From Bryobacterales bacterium (GTDB lineage Bacteria > Acidobacteriota > Terriglobia > Bryobacterales > Bryobacteraceae): a DNA stretch of 64,000 bases. Under the pieces are notes generated by a model. That model was not told where the DNA came from. It made no database searches and saw only the letters and a program-made list of their open reading frames with translations. A program made the translations under genes and the position numbers. The stretch is taken from contig JADLBD010000211.1 in NCBI GenBank assembly GCA_020847975.1, forward strand, positions 35,019-99,018, given 5' to 3'. Shown here piece by piece: positions 26,367 to 35,270 of this stretch; position 1 is the first letter of the stretch; the number at the start of each line of letters is the position of its first letter.

Positions 26367-29300
26367 TTACCACAAAAACTTCAGCCCGAACTGAATCTGG
26401 CGCGGCGCATTCGCCTGGCTCGTGACCACCCCGAACGCCGCTGCCGTCACACTCGTATTCGGAGTCCCGAACCGCGGCGTATTGAACGCGTTGAAAAACT
26501 CCGCGCGAAACTGGCTCGTCACCCGCTCCGTCACCGCGAACTCCTTGAACAGCGAAACGTCCCAATTCCTCATCCCATCGCTGCGCACATCCGGAAGATA
26601 ACGCCCCAAATTCCCAAACGTGAACGCCGCCGGCTGGCTATACACGCTCTTGTCGAAATAACCGTCCAGCCTGTCCTCCACCGGACCGGTCTTCTTCCCG
26701 CTATGCCCGTTGTTGTTGGGCAGCGTCAGCGGCGCGAACAGGCCCGACGTATTGTTCGCCGACAATGCCAGCGGCGTTCCCGATTGGAAAGTCACAATTC
26801 CGTTCACCTGCCAGCCGCCCACGATCATCTCGCCCAGCCGCGAACTCCCCAGATGCAGCGCGTGTCCCCGCCCGATGGGCAGCGCATACAACACGCTGCC
26901 CACGAGCCGGTGCGCCACATCCTGGCTCGACAGCGCCCGGCTCGCCTCGATGTCGTACGTATTCTGGTGGCTATCCCCCGTGTCGATCATCTTCGCCCAC
27001 GTATAACTGCCCTCGAACAGGAATCCCTGCGCGAACCTCCGCTTGAAAGTGTTCTGCCACGCATGGTAGATCGAGTTCGACCCCGGATAGTACAGCGGAA
27101 CAATGCTTGTAAACTGCGGATACGGCCGCAACAACTGGCCCCGTGCAATCGTCCGCGACAGGTGCACTCCGTTATTCACGATCCCGTAGAACGGATTCGC
27201 CACCGGTTGGTTCAACGCCGAACCCATCGACAGATACTTCGGATCAAGCTGGTTGAAGTCCATCCCCGACTCCGAACTGCTGCTCAGATTCGTTCCCCGG
27301 TTCCCCACATACGCCGTCTCGAACAGGATCCCGCCCGGCAACTCCCGTTGTATCGTGACGTTCCACATCTTGTTCAGCGGCGATGGAGAATCCGGCCAGA
27401 ACGCCTGTAGATTCGCCCCCGCCTGCGTCAGCAACCCGTCCGCCGACCCCGTCGGAGCCCGGAATCCCTCCGGATATGGGTTGCGCAGCAGGTTGAACGG
27501 CGTGATCCCGTCCGTCGTCGTCACCCATTCGTACTCCACGCGGAACCCGAACGGACCCACCGTGCCCTGCGCCGCTTGCCGCGACGGCCCGAAGAAATGC
27601 CCGTACGCCCCGCGAACCACTGTCTTGCTGTCCAACTCGTAGGCGAATCCGATCCTCGGCGACACGTTGTTCAGGTCGCTGTTGAATTGCGTGCGCGGGT
27701 TCCCGTCCACTCCCACAAAACGCACCCCTCCCCGCAGGTCCGGATAGCCCGGCACCTTTCCCGCCAGCGGCGAGAGAGCCGTCTGGTCAAACCAGTTCAT
27801 CCGGTTATACCGCTCGGTACGCGGCAAATCCAGGTCATACCGCAACCCCAGATTCAACGTCAGCTTCTTGCTCACCCGCCAGTCGTCCTGAAAGTACAAA
27901 CCGTGGTACATGCTCTGCGCCGCAACGTTCTTCCAGTTCCGGATCAGCACATTCCCCGTCGTCCCCGTTCCCAGCAACAGCGACGCCAGCCCGTTCCCCG
28001 CCGTCGAACTCGCCTGGGTCGGATTCGGACCCTGCGTAAACCCGGCGTTGAAGTTGAATGTCCCCGCCGACCGCGCCTCCCATACATTCACACGGATCAC
28101 CCGCCCTTCCCATCCGAACTTCACCGTATGATTGCCCTTCACCACCGACAGATTCGACAGCAGCGTGAACGTGTTGAACGTGCTGTAGCGGTGATCGCTC
28201 CCGCCCAGGTTCACATAACCCGCCGCCCCGAATCGCGGAAACATCTGCCGGTCCACCGCGCTGTCAATTCCACCAGGCAGCCCCAGGCTCGACGGCTTGA
28301 ATCCCAGCCCCTGGTTGTTATAGTCGAAGATCGAACGGGAAATCCCCGCCCGCGTGGTCCACACCGTCGTCGGCGATATCACGTTCGTGTAGTCCACTGA
28401 CGCCGAAGGCTGCGTCACTCCCTGAATCACACGCCCTTCCGCGATCGTCAGGTCATTCGGGAAAAACTGCGCCGGCGCGTCCTCATTGTTTCGCCACGAG
28501 AACCGCCCGAATAGCCTCTGCTTGTCCGTCAGGTTGTGGTCGATGCGGATGTCGAACTGATCCTGATCAAACCTCTGCGCGCCTGTATTAAAGAAATTGT
28601 TCGCATTTGTCACCGCGTTCGTCACGGTATTCCCCTGCGGGTAATACTTGATCACGTTCCGTGCCACCGGGTCGATCATCGACGCGGGGATGACGTTGCC
28701 CGGAAACTGGTCTCGCGTGAACCCGTTTCCCGAAGCGCGCGTCGAGAACGGATCGAAGATCCGGATCAGATTGCCGTTGGCCGCCCGCGTCTCGCCGAAA
28801 TCGCCGTTCCGCTGCAACGCCGTCGGCACAGTGGTCGTCGTGTTCGCCGAACTCCGCTCCCGCAACCCCTCGTAGCTTGCCAGGAAAAACGTGTGGTTCC
28901 GGATCACCGGCCCGTTCACCATCGCCCCGAACTGATTCCGCTTAAAACTCCCCAACTCCCGTCCTTGCCGGTTGTTGAAGAAATCATTGGCGTCCAGCGT
29001 CGAGTTCCGCAGGAACTCGAACACGCTCCCGTGCAAATCGTTCGTTCCCGATTTGTACACGACGTTCACGATTCCACCGTTGCTGCGCCCGAACTCCGCC
29101 GAGTAGTTCGACCCCATCACCTTGAATTCCGCAATCGCCTCCACCGGAGGAAACGTCGAATTCCCCGAAAATCCGTTCACCGTCGGATGCGCCGTGCTTA
29201 CTCCGTCCACCAGAATGTCGAGCATCGAATTCCGCGCCCCGTTAATGGCGTACCCTGTGCCGTAGGTCGTGCTCACGCTGCCTGTCACGCCCGGCGTCAG

Positions 29301-29759
29301 GTACAACAGGGAAAACACGTTGCGCGTGTTCAGCGGCAGTTCGGTAATCCGCCGGTTGTCCACCACCTTCCCCAGCGTCGAGTCCACCGTCTCCAGCACC
29401 GATGCGTCCGCCGTCACCTCCACCGCATCCGCCACCGCCCCCACTTCCAGCCGCACGTCGATCCTCGCCTGCTGCGCGATTGCCAGTTCGATCCCCCTTC
29501 GTACGAACTGCTTGAACCCCGCCGCCGATACCTCCACCACGTACTCCCCGCGCGGCAACTCATTCAAAGAGTAATTCCCGCTGCTGTTCGTCACCCCCGA
29601 CAGCGAGAAATTCGTGGCAGCCTGCGTGGCTTTCACCGCCGCCCCGGCAATTACCGCCCCGCTCGGGTCCGTGACCGTTCCTACGATGCGCCCGGTGAAC
29701 GACTGCCCCCAGGCGAAAGACAATCCCAGCACTAGCAGCAAGCTGCTTCTTCGGATCAT
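26367..29759 (-). CDS. TonB-dependent receptor with carboxypeptidase-regulatory-like domain (Oar-like)
   Basis: An intact 1130-residue receptor with a signal peptide (MIRRSSLLLVLGLSFAWG), a regulatory-like domain (GRIVGTVTDPSGAVIAGAAV; GNYSLNELPRGEYVVEVSAA), a plug (LGKVVDNRRITELPLNTRNV; YSAEFGRSNGGIVNVVYKSG), a beta-barrel including DDWRVSKKLTLNLGLRYDLD, and a final QIQFGLKFLW. The substrate is unknown. In the same orientation as the frameshifted receptor at 9-12.6 kb, it has a visibly different strand composition: the plus strand is C-rich here but balanced there. An AT-rich region upstream (29790-29890) probably carries its promoter. Confidence 0.92.
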   Translation of the reverse strand: MIRRSSLLLVLGLSFAWGQSFTGRIVGTVTDPSGAVIAGAAVKATQAATNFSLSGVTNSSGNYSLNELPRGEYVVEVSAAGFKQFVRRGIELAIAQQARIDVRLEVGAVADAVEVTADASVLETVDSTLGKVVDNRRITELPLNTRNVFSLLYLTPGVTGSVSTTYGTGYAINGARNSMLDILVDGVSTAHPTVNGFSGNSTFPPVEAIAEFKVMGSNYSAEFGRSNGGIVNVVYKSGTNDLHGSVFEFLRNSTLDANDFFNNRQGRELGSFKRNQFGAMVNGPVIRNHTFFLASYEGLRERSSANTTTTVPTALQRNGDFGETRAANGNLIRIFDPFSTRASGNGFTRDQFPGNVIPASMIDPVARNVIKYYPQGNTVTNAVTNANNFFNTGAQRFDQDQFDIRIDHNLTDKQRLFGRFSWRNNEDAPAQFFPNDLTIAEGRVIQGVTQPSASVDYTNVISPTTVWTTRAGISRSIFDYNNQGLGFKPSSLGLPGGIDSAVDRQMFPRFGAAGYVNLGGSDHRYSTFNTFTLLSNLSVVKGNHTVKFGWEGRVIRVNVWEARSAGTFNFNAGFTQGPNPTQASSTAGNGLASLLLGTGTTGNVLIRNWKNVAAQSMYHGLYFQDDWRVSKKLTLNLGLRYDLDLPRTERYNRMNWFDQTALSPLAGKVPGYPDLRGGVRFVGVDGNPRTQFNSDLNNVSPRIGFAYELDSKTVVRGAYGHFFGPSRQAAQGTVGPFGFRVEYEWVTTTDGITPFNLLRNPYPEGFRAPTGSADGLLTQAGANLQAFWPDSPSPLNKMWNVTIQRELPGGILFETAYVGNRGTNLSSSSESGMDFNQLDPKYLSMGSALNQPVANPFYGIVNNGVHLSRTIARGQLLRPYPQFTSIVPLYYPGSNSIYHAWQNTFKRRFAQGFLFEGSYTWAKMIDTGDSHQNTYDIEASRALSSQDVAHRLVGSVLYALPIGRGHALHLGSSRLGEMIVGGWQVNGIVTFQSGTPLALSANNTSGLFAPLTLPNNNGHSGKKTGPVEDRLDGYFDKSVYSQPAAFTFGNLGRYLPDVRSDGMRNWDVSLFKEFAVTERVTSQFRAEFFNAFNTPRFGTPNTSVTAAAFGVVTSQANAPRQIQFGLKFLW

Positions 29760-30059
29760 GATGGTGTCTCCCTGACGAAAACGACTAGTGTCGATTGAAT
29801 CAAGAGTATCACCGATAAATTCGGATAGTGTTTAAAATAGATGAGGTTATCGTTTCCCGAATAGATATTTGTAATCTATAATCGATCTCGAAACCTACGG
29901 CGAGATGCCGGCGCCGGAAAACTTCGCGTGAGAATCCATGGTGCGAGAGCAGACCGCCGGGCCCAACCCCTCTTCCCTCCAGCCGGATTTCGAAAAACTT
30001 CAAACCATGCCTTGCGGCCCGGAATCACACGCCCCTTGCCCGCCGGGGATTTCCAAGGA
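29760..30059. other. Intergenic region, AT-rich; no gene recognised
   Basis: About 300 bp between the receptor start and the end of vapC. The part at 29790-29890 is notably AT-rich for this genome and is the likely promoter region of the receptor on the minus strand. I see no conserved reading frame, tRNA or clear terminator. Confidence 0.5.
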
Positions 30060-30449
30060 TCACTCTGGCCGCGTCACTTCGAGACCCGTGTATCGGGCGA
30101 TCGCGTCAAAGTCTCGGTCCCGATGCCACACAGGCACACGATTCTCGATGGCTATTGCAGCTATCAGGCAATCCACCGACGACCTGATGGTAAGACCCCG
30201 CTGTCTACCCCGCCCGTAAATATCCGCCGCCGAAACGAACAACTCGAGCGGGATCGGATCGCTGAGGACGGGAAGCGCAAGGAATGCCCCGCGAAATGAG
30301 TCGCTCTGTGGTCCGGGCCTAAGCCCTTGCAGCACCTCCTGAACAACTGGAGCGCAGGTAGCAATGCACAGCAAGGTTTTCTCGCGTATGGGGCGGCGCG
30401 GTTTGGCGGCGAGCAGTTCAACCCATGCCGAAGTGTCCACCAGGATCAT
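30060..30449 (-). CDS. vapC: VapC-type PIN-domain ribonuclease toxin
   Basis: A 129-residue PIN domain: MILVDTSAWVELL carries the first catalytic Asp (residue 5), followed by a Glu in PVVQEVLQGLR, an Asp in IRSSVDCLIAAIAIE, and the last acidic cluster in HRDRDFDAIARYTG. VapC toxins cleave tRNA or rRNA when released from their antitoxin. Its start overlaps the stop of the upstream vapB by 4 bp, the usual arrangement for co-translation, with the antitoxin encoded first. Confidence 0.9.
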   Translation of the reverse strand: MILVDTSAWVELLAAKPRRPIREKTLLCIATCAPVVQEVLQGLRPGPQSDSFRGAFLALPVLSDPIPLELFVSAADIYGRGRQRGLTIRSSVDCLIAAIAIENRVPVWHRDRDFDAIARYTGLEVTRPE

Positions 30450-30667
30450 TTGCTGCCGCGCCGGCGTGGTGGCCGGTCTTCGCGCATCTGAGAAAGATCT
30501 CCGGACCAGATACGGGACCCAAAGAAGCGCGGTATCCCCTGGATCTTACGTATGCGAATGACCTCCTCCAGCGCGGTATTGACGGCCGCGGAATACGTCC
30601 TTGCCTCCAAGATCCGAGTCGCCTCGGAGAGCAAGTGCTCATCCAGCACAAGATTTGTGCGTCTCAT
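30446..30667 (-). CDS. vapB: VapB-type antitoxin
   Basis: A 73-residue protein beginning MRRTNLVLDEHLLSEATRIL, the typical ribbon-helix-helix DNA-binding start of this VapB group, followed by YSAAVNTALEEVIRIRKIQG. The basic C-terminal tail should thread into VapC and block its active site. It overlaps vapC by 4 bp and is expected to repress the shared promoter upstream of 30667. Confidence 0.85.
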   Translation of the reverse strand: MRRTNLVLDEHLLSEATRILEARTYSAAVNTALEEVIRIRKIQGIPRFFGSRIWSGDLSQMREDRPPRRRGSK

Positions 30668-30695
30668 GTGTATAGAATATCAGAACTCGCCGCCA

Positions 30696-30767
30696 ACTCT
30701 CGTTCTCTATAGCGCCGCAGTCGCCGCCTTCGATGCCTCCACCGGCAACGAACTGTGGCGCGCTCCC
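30696..30767 (+). pseudogene. Fragment of a PQQ-type beta-propeller (quinoprotein/BamB-like) gene
   Basis: On the plus strand this short stretch encodes LVLYSAAVAAFDASTGNELW, closely resembling one blade of PQQ-type propellers (the usual form is lyaldaatGkelWr). There is no start, ribosome-binding site or further blade on either side, and the flanks belong to vapB and the Pit gene. I read it as a leftover of a deleted gene. Chance similarity over 24 residues remains possible. Confidence 0.4.
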
Positions 30768-30784
30768 TCAACAGCCCTTCGCCC

Positions 30785-31783
30785 CTACTTCCCCACAATA
30801 AAGTGAATCACGTGGTGTATCACAAACCCCACCGCCCCCGCCGCCGGAATAGTCATCACCCACGCCCACAAAATGCTCGTCGCTATCCGCCACCGCACCG
30901 CCTTCGGCCGGTAGATCGATCCTACCCCCGCGATCGCCCCCGCCGTCACATGGGTCGTCGACACCGGCATGTGCAGATACGTCGAAAACAGAATCGACGA
31001 TGCCGCCGCCGCCTCCGCGCAGAACCCGCCCCGCGGCTTCAGCCGCGTCAGCTTCGTTCCCATCGTCCGCACAATCCGCCACCCTCCGCTCATCGTCCCC
31101 AACCCGATTGCCGCATACGCCGAAATCACCACCCAATACGGCACGTGAAACGTCTTCAGATATCCCGCCGTCACCAGCACTCCGGTGATAATCCCCATCG
31201 TCTTCTGTGCGTCGTTGCTCCCGTGCGAATAACTGAAAATCGCCGACGACACCAATTGCAGCCGCCGGAAGTATACATCCATCTCCTTCGGCGTCGATTC
31301 CCGGAACAGCCAGTGCACTCCAATCATCAGCAGATACGCCAGAAGCATCCCCAGAATCGGAGCCACCACAATGAAGATCAGCGTCTTCGTCCAACCCCCC
31401 AAAATGATTGCCTTGAAACCCGAAGCCGCAATCGCCGCCCCCGCGTAACCGCCGAACAAGGCATGCGAGGAACTCGTCGGCAGTCCCCACCACCACGTAA
31501 TCAGGTCCCACGCGATCGCCCCCAACAGCCCGGCCAGAATCACGTACGGCGTCACCATCTTCAGATCCACCATCCCGCTTCCCACCGTGCTCGCCACGCC
31601 CGTTCCCGTGAACATCGCCGCGCTGAAGTTGAAAAACGCCGCCCACAGCACCGCCTGAAAGGGCGTCAGCACCCGCGTCGCCACTATCGTCGCCACCGAG
31701 TTCGCGGCATCGTGAAAGCCGTTGATGAAATCAAATATGAGAGCGATAACTACGATGACCACTACCAGAAACAGTGTGTCCAT
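30785..31783 (-). CDS. pit: Inorganic phosphate transporter, PiT family
   Basis: A 332-residue polytopic membrane protein with the two PiT signature repeats: FDFINGFHDAANSVATIVAT near the N-terminus and FSYSHGSNDAQKTMGIITGV in the middle. It also has LPTSSSHALFGG and the matching MPVSTTHVTAGAIAGVGSIY. It imports phosphate, probably as a metal-phosphate complex, driven by the ion gradient. It lies 14 bp after the DUF47 partner gene, the usual order for this pair. Confidence 0.95.
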   Translation of the reverse strand: MDTLFLVVVIVVIALIFDFINGFHDAANSVATIVATRVLTPFQAVLWAAFFNFSAAMFTGTGVASTVGSGMVDLKMVTPYVILAGLLGAIAWDLITWWWGLPTSSSHALFGGYAGAAIAASGFKAIILGGWTKTLIFIVVAPILGMLLAYLLMIGVHWLFRESTPKEMDVYFRRLQLVSSAIFSYSHGSNDAQKTMGIITGVLVTAGYLKTFHVPYWVVISAYAAIGLGTMSGGWRIVRTMGTKLTRLKPRGGFCAEAAAASSILFSTYLHMPVSTTHVTAGAIAGVGSIYRPKAVRWRIATSILWAWVMTIPAAGAVGFVIHHVIHFIVGK

Positions 31784-31797
31784 GCGCTTGTGCGGAG

Positions 31798-32403
31798 CTA
31801 ACTGTTTTTCACCACGACGTTTTGCAGCACATCGGCGACGTCTTCACAGGAGTCCGTCGTCATTTCCAGCAAGTCGTAGAGCTCTTTCAGCTTCATCAGT
31901 TGAATCGCATCCTTTTCCTGGTCAAACAGCGCCGCCACCGCCGCCCGCGACACCTGGTCCGCATGGTCTTCCAACCGGTTGATCTCAATGCAGTGCTCCA
32001 GCAGCGACTTCTCCTGGCTCAACGCCTCAAATGCCAAAGTCAGCGACTTCGCGCAGGATTCGATGATCTCGCATATCTGCAGCGCCGCCATCGGCACCGG
32101 CTTGATCTTATAGGCCACCAGTTTGTGCGAGACTTCTTCGATTCCATCCAGCACATCGTCCATCGCCGTCGCCAGTTCATGAATGTCTTCCGGATCGAGC
32201 GGCGTGATGAACGTCGTGTTCAGCTTCTGAAAAACTTCATGGATGATCTCATCGCCGTCGCGCTCGATCTTCGAGATTTGTTCCGCCGCCTGCGCCATGC
32301 CGTCGCGCGCGCCTTCCACCAGCAGCACCGCGGCCTCCGATATCAACCGTGCCTGGCCCAAAAAGTAGTGAAAGAACTTTTCTTCCCGCGGGAGTAACCT
32401 CAT
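31798..32403 (-). CDS. DUF47 family protein, PhoU-like partner of the Pit transporter
   Basis: A 201-residue all-helical protein of the DUF47/PhoU-like family: ARDGMAQAAEQISKIERDGD, IIHEVFQKLNTTFITPLDPE and DIHELATAMDDVLDGIEE are diagnostic. These proteins are nearly always encoded next to PiT transporters and probably regulate them by binding on the cytoplasmic side. The pit gene follows 14 bp downstream. Confidence 0.92.
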   Translation of the reverse strand: MRLLPREEKFFHYFLGQARLISEAAVLLVEGARDGMAQAAEQISKIERDGDEIIHEVFQKLNTTFITPLDPEDIHELATAMDDVLDGIEEVSHKLVAYKIKPVPMAALQICEIIESCAKSLTLAFEALSQEKSLLEHCIEINRLEDHADQVSRAAVAALFDQEKDAIQLMKLKELYDLLEMTTDSCEDVADVLQNVVVKNS

Positions 32404-32482
32404 AGGATTTCAGGGAGTCTCCACTCAACTGGCAAACGAAGACCCAGTGTCTCATTGCCACTATGCCGGGTCAACCTCGACA

Positions 32483-33397
32483 TCATTTCAATTCCGTCAC
32501 AATCGGGAAAAGAGTACTCCCCTCTGTGCTTTCCGCGCTGCCCTCCAGGTCCAGATAACGGGTGTCGAGCAAACGCCCCGGTTCAATATTTCCCATCGCC
32601 GACAACATGTTCTCCTTCAGGTGCGGATGCTCCTTCTCCAAGTCCGCGAAGAAGTCGCGAAGGCTCCGCCGCACCGTTCCCGTGCGCTGCGAACACCCGC
32701 ACGGAATCACCGGAGCTCCCAAACTCTCCGCATACCGCCGCGTGATCTCTTCCGTCACGAACACCAAAGGCCGGATCAGCCGGAAATCCTTTTCGCTCGA
32801 GTACGTCACCGCCGGCAGCGCGCTCAATCTCCCCGTGAACAGCGCGTTCCTCAAAAACGACTCACAGAAATCGTCCGCCGTGTGCCCGAACGCGATGACG
32901 TTCGCTCCCAACCCGCGCGCGATCTCGTACACCGCCCGCCTCCGGAACCGGCTGCACAGATCGCACCCGTGGTCCGGTTTCTCCTCCAGCAGGCGCAAGG
33001 ACGACCGGTCCTCGAAATACTTCCAGTCAATCCCCTGCTCCAGCAGCCACGCGCCCAGCGGTTGCATCGGACGCAGAAACTTCCCCTGCTCCACCGTGAA
33101 CGCGCACACGCTGAAGTCCACCGGAGCCTTCTTCTGCAACAACAGCAGCGCTTTCAACAGCGTCAACGAATCCTTACCGCCCGAAAGCGCCACCGCCACG
33201 CGGTCGCCGTCCCGGATCATCCGGAAGCGCCCAATCGCTTCCCCAACTTTTCTCAATAGCGTCTTCTCGATGTCCAATCCCCTATTATAGAGACTTGGGA
33301 ACGGCCTCTTCACCGCTCTCCCCTCTGGCCGTATTCTCATCCCGGCCGTCTGGCCCTGGCTCTGGAACCAGCCCGTACGGATCGTCGCCGATGTCAT
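32483..33397 (-). CDS. ttcA: TtcA-like tRNA 2-thiocytidine synthetase (PP-loop ATPase)
   Basis: The PP-loop VALSGGKDSLTLLKALL, a CDLCSRFRRRAVYEIA cysteine pair, and HTADDFCESFLRNALFTGRL place it with TtcA, which thiolates cytidine 32 of tRNAs using a [4Fe-4S] cluster. A distal cysteine in VIPCGCSQ is also present. The start is uncertain: conserved sequence begins around LDIEKTLLRKVGEAI, about 40 residues in, where a TTG at 33277 could serve. ATGs exist at 33340 and 33397, and I list the longest. Closely related PP-loop families exist, so the exact substrate is inferred. Confidence 0.8.
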   Translation of the reverse strand: MTSATIRTGWFQSQGQTAGMRIRPEGRAVKRPFPSLYNRGLDIEKTLLRKVGEAIGRFRMIRDGDRVAVALSGGKDSLTLLKALLLLQKKAPVDFSVCAFTVEQGKFLRPMQPLGAWLLEQGIDWKYFEDRSSLRLLEEKPDHGCDLCSRFRRRAVYEIARGLGANVIAFGHTADDFCESFLRNALFTGRLSALPAVTYSSEKDFRLIRPLVFVTEEITRRYAESLGAPVIPCGCSQRTGTVRRSLRDFFADLEKEHPHLKENMLSAMGNIEPGRLLDTRYLDLEGSAESTEGSTLFPIVTELK

Positions 33398-33441
33398 CAG
33401 CTCCTTCGATCCTTGCAGTCATGTTTCTCAGGCTTGCAGGG

Positions 33442-35232
33442 CTACCTGAACCTGACTTTCCGGGAATCGCTGCTGGCATCGACAAGGAATGCGAGATCCA
33501 GTCCCGGAACTATGATTCGCTGTCCTAAAGGATGCGGGCTCAGGAATAGCGTCCCTTCCCGCTCGTCCGGAAGGGCAGAAAGAACAAAGTCCGGTATCGT
33601 GAACATCCCTTTGCGCGACTCCTCCACACAGGTGAAAACCGTGGCCGCATGTTCCGACCCCGGTGGTTCCGACCCCGCCGCTCCGCCAATCCACACGTAG
33701 CCGGAACCCGCTCCGCCCGACCACGTTACTGTCAAAGGACGCGTCCGGTCCACATTCGCAACGGCGCTCTTGTTTGTCCAAACGAGAGAGGAAGCAATAT
33801 TCATCGTGGCGGAAAACGCACCGATGTCAGCCCCTCCCGTTCCGGACACCGTATAGGAGCCGGGGGCTGTGTTATGGTCCGGTCCTGTGATTCCCAACAT
33901 CGCCTGGTACTGCCCGTTCGGCTCCCGGATCATCGTTTTCCGGCCAGCCGGGCTTTCCACTCTCAAAGAGGCCCCCGCATCCAACGGACGCGTTTTCGCC
34001 GTCGGGTCCTGGGGTGAGGTCTGGGTGACCATACAAGTGCCTGTGGCCGGAAAGTTTGCTGCGAATTGAGGCGCCCCAAAAGCGAATCCGCTGGACTTCA
34101 CAAGTCTGGCAACAGCTCCCTGCTGATCGCCTGAAACGGCCGAACGGATGAGGTCCCTCGTCTTTGCGTCTACAGCCTTTAGAGGCTTCGAATATTTCCC
34201 GAGAATGCTGCGGACTGTGTGGGCATCCCTGATGCGATAGGCACGCAAGAGCCGGCTCACGTCTTCCTCGGGTACCTTGACGCGCAGCAGTTTCGAAATG
34301 CGCTCCGCAATCCCATAGCTAAACCGGAAGCCAAAGCCTTGAAGCACCGGAATGGGTCCGATCCCGATGATTCCTAGCGTGAGTTGCTCTCCATTGCTAA
34401 TCCTGGATATCAGGTCGAGCGGAATTCCCGGAATGTCGTTCACACATACCCCGCCAGAGGAACTGATGGGAATCGTCACAAAATTACTCGTTCCCCCTTC
34501 GGTCCGGACCGCAACCGGCACGAAACACGATTGCGGTATGTCCGGTACCTCAAACGCAACCTGGTCGAGTCCGGCGCAACACCCTGAACGCCCTGCATAG
34601 ATGACTTTTGCCGCACGGTCCCCGACGAACACTTCTACGCCGGAGAATGGCTGGTCTGGAGTTGCGATAGTGCTGTCCCCTCCGGTTACTGGCCCCAAGC
34701 CGGTCCCCCAGGCCACCAGGACTTCGCCCGGCTTCGAGGGTCTGGTGAACGTCTTCGTGACATAATCCAGCCCGGTGATGGTCCCAGGTCCAAGACCGGA
34801 ACTAGCGGTGGAGTAAACGCCGAACGCGCTGGTCACCACGCGGATGAAAGAAGGTGAACTGGACGAGTCATTGTAAGTCACGACAATGGTGCCGTCGCCT
34901 GTCGGTGTGTTGGAAGGGAGGATCGCGGCAACCTGGGTGGCGGACGAGTGGACCATCGGGCAGGAAACGGTGGTCGTCCCAACCACAATTTTGACGGAAG
35001 TGCCTCCCAACTCCGTCGTCAAAGGATAAGCAGTTGCCTGCACTACTGTCGAAGGTCCCAGACCGCCTCCTGCCGCGACGAACAGGGATCCTTGGGCAAC
35101 CCTCCGGGAAAAGCTTGCGGAATTCTGCACAGTGCGCACGTAGGGCTGAGATTGGGCGAAGCAACTCCCGCCCGGCGGCAGCAATACGATCACTCCGCCA
35201 ACGAGTATCCAGGCCGCGGATGTTCTTGTCAT
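33442..35232 (-). CDS. Exported protein with an N-terminal TIGR03437-like domain and an unknown C-terminal half
   Basis: The ATG at 35232 is preceded at 7 bp by GGGAGG and starts a signal peptide (MTRTSAAWILVGGVIVLLPP); the 82 in-frame residues further upstream are an out-of-frame shadow of the next gene. Residues 30-265 resemble the Solibacter-type TIGR03437 domain (VQNSASFSRRVAQGSLFVAA; VLVAWGTGLGPVTGGDS; VEVFVGDRAAKVIYAGRSG), which in the other two proteins here sits at the C-terminus. The remaining 330 residues are unrecognised. They include a helical part (ERISKLLRVKVPEEDVSRLL) and a beta-rich end (TVTWSGGAGSGYVWIGG). It lies 38 bp after the glycine-zipper gene, likely one transcript. 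Confidence 0.78.
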   Translation of the reverse strand: MTRTSAAWILVGGVIVLLPPGGSCFAQSQPYVRTVQNSASFSRRVAQGSLFVAAGGGLGPSTVVQATAYPLTTELGGTSVKIVVGTTTVSCPMVHSSATQVAAILPSNTPTGDGTIVVTYNDSSSSPSFIRVVTSAFGVYSTASSGLGPGTITGLDYVTKTFTRPSKPGEVLVAWGTGLGPVTGGDSTIATPDQPFSGVEVFVGDRAAKVIYAGRSGCCAGLDQVAFEVPDIPQSCFVPVAVRTEGGTSNFVTIPISSSGGVCVNDIPGIPLDLISRISNGEQLTLGIIGIGPIPVLQGFGFRFSYGIAERISKLLRVKVPEEDVSRLLRAYRIRDAHTVRSILGKYSKPLKAVDAKTRDLIRSAVSGDQQGAVARLVKSSGFAFGAPQFAANFPATGTCMVTQTSPQDPTAKTRPLDAGASLRVESPAGRKTMIREPNGQYQAMLGITGPDHNTAPGSYTVSGTGGADIGAFSATMNIASSLVWTNKSAVANVDRTRPLTVTWSGGAGSGYVWIGGAAGSEPPGSEHAATVFTCVEESRKGMFTIPDFVLSALPDEREGTLFLSPHPLGQRIIVPGLDLAFLVDASSDSRKVRFR

Positions 35233-35270
35233 GGAATCCTCCCCGGAGCCGGCTTCGGCTCCTGATCTGC

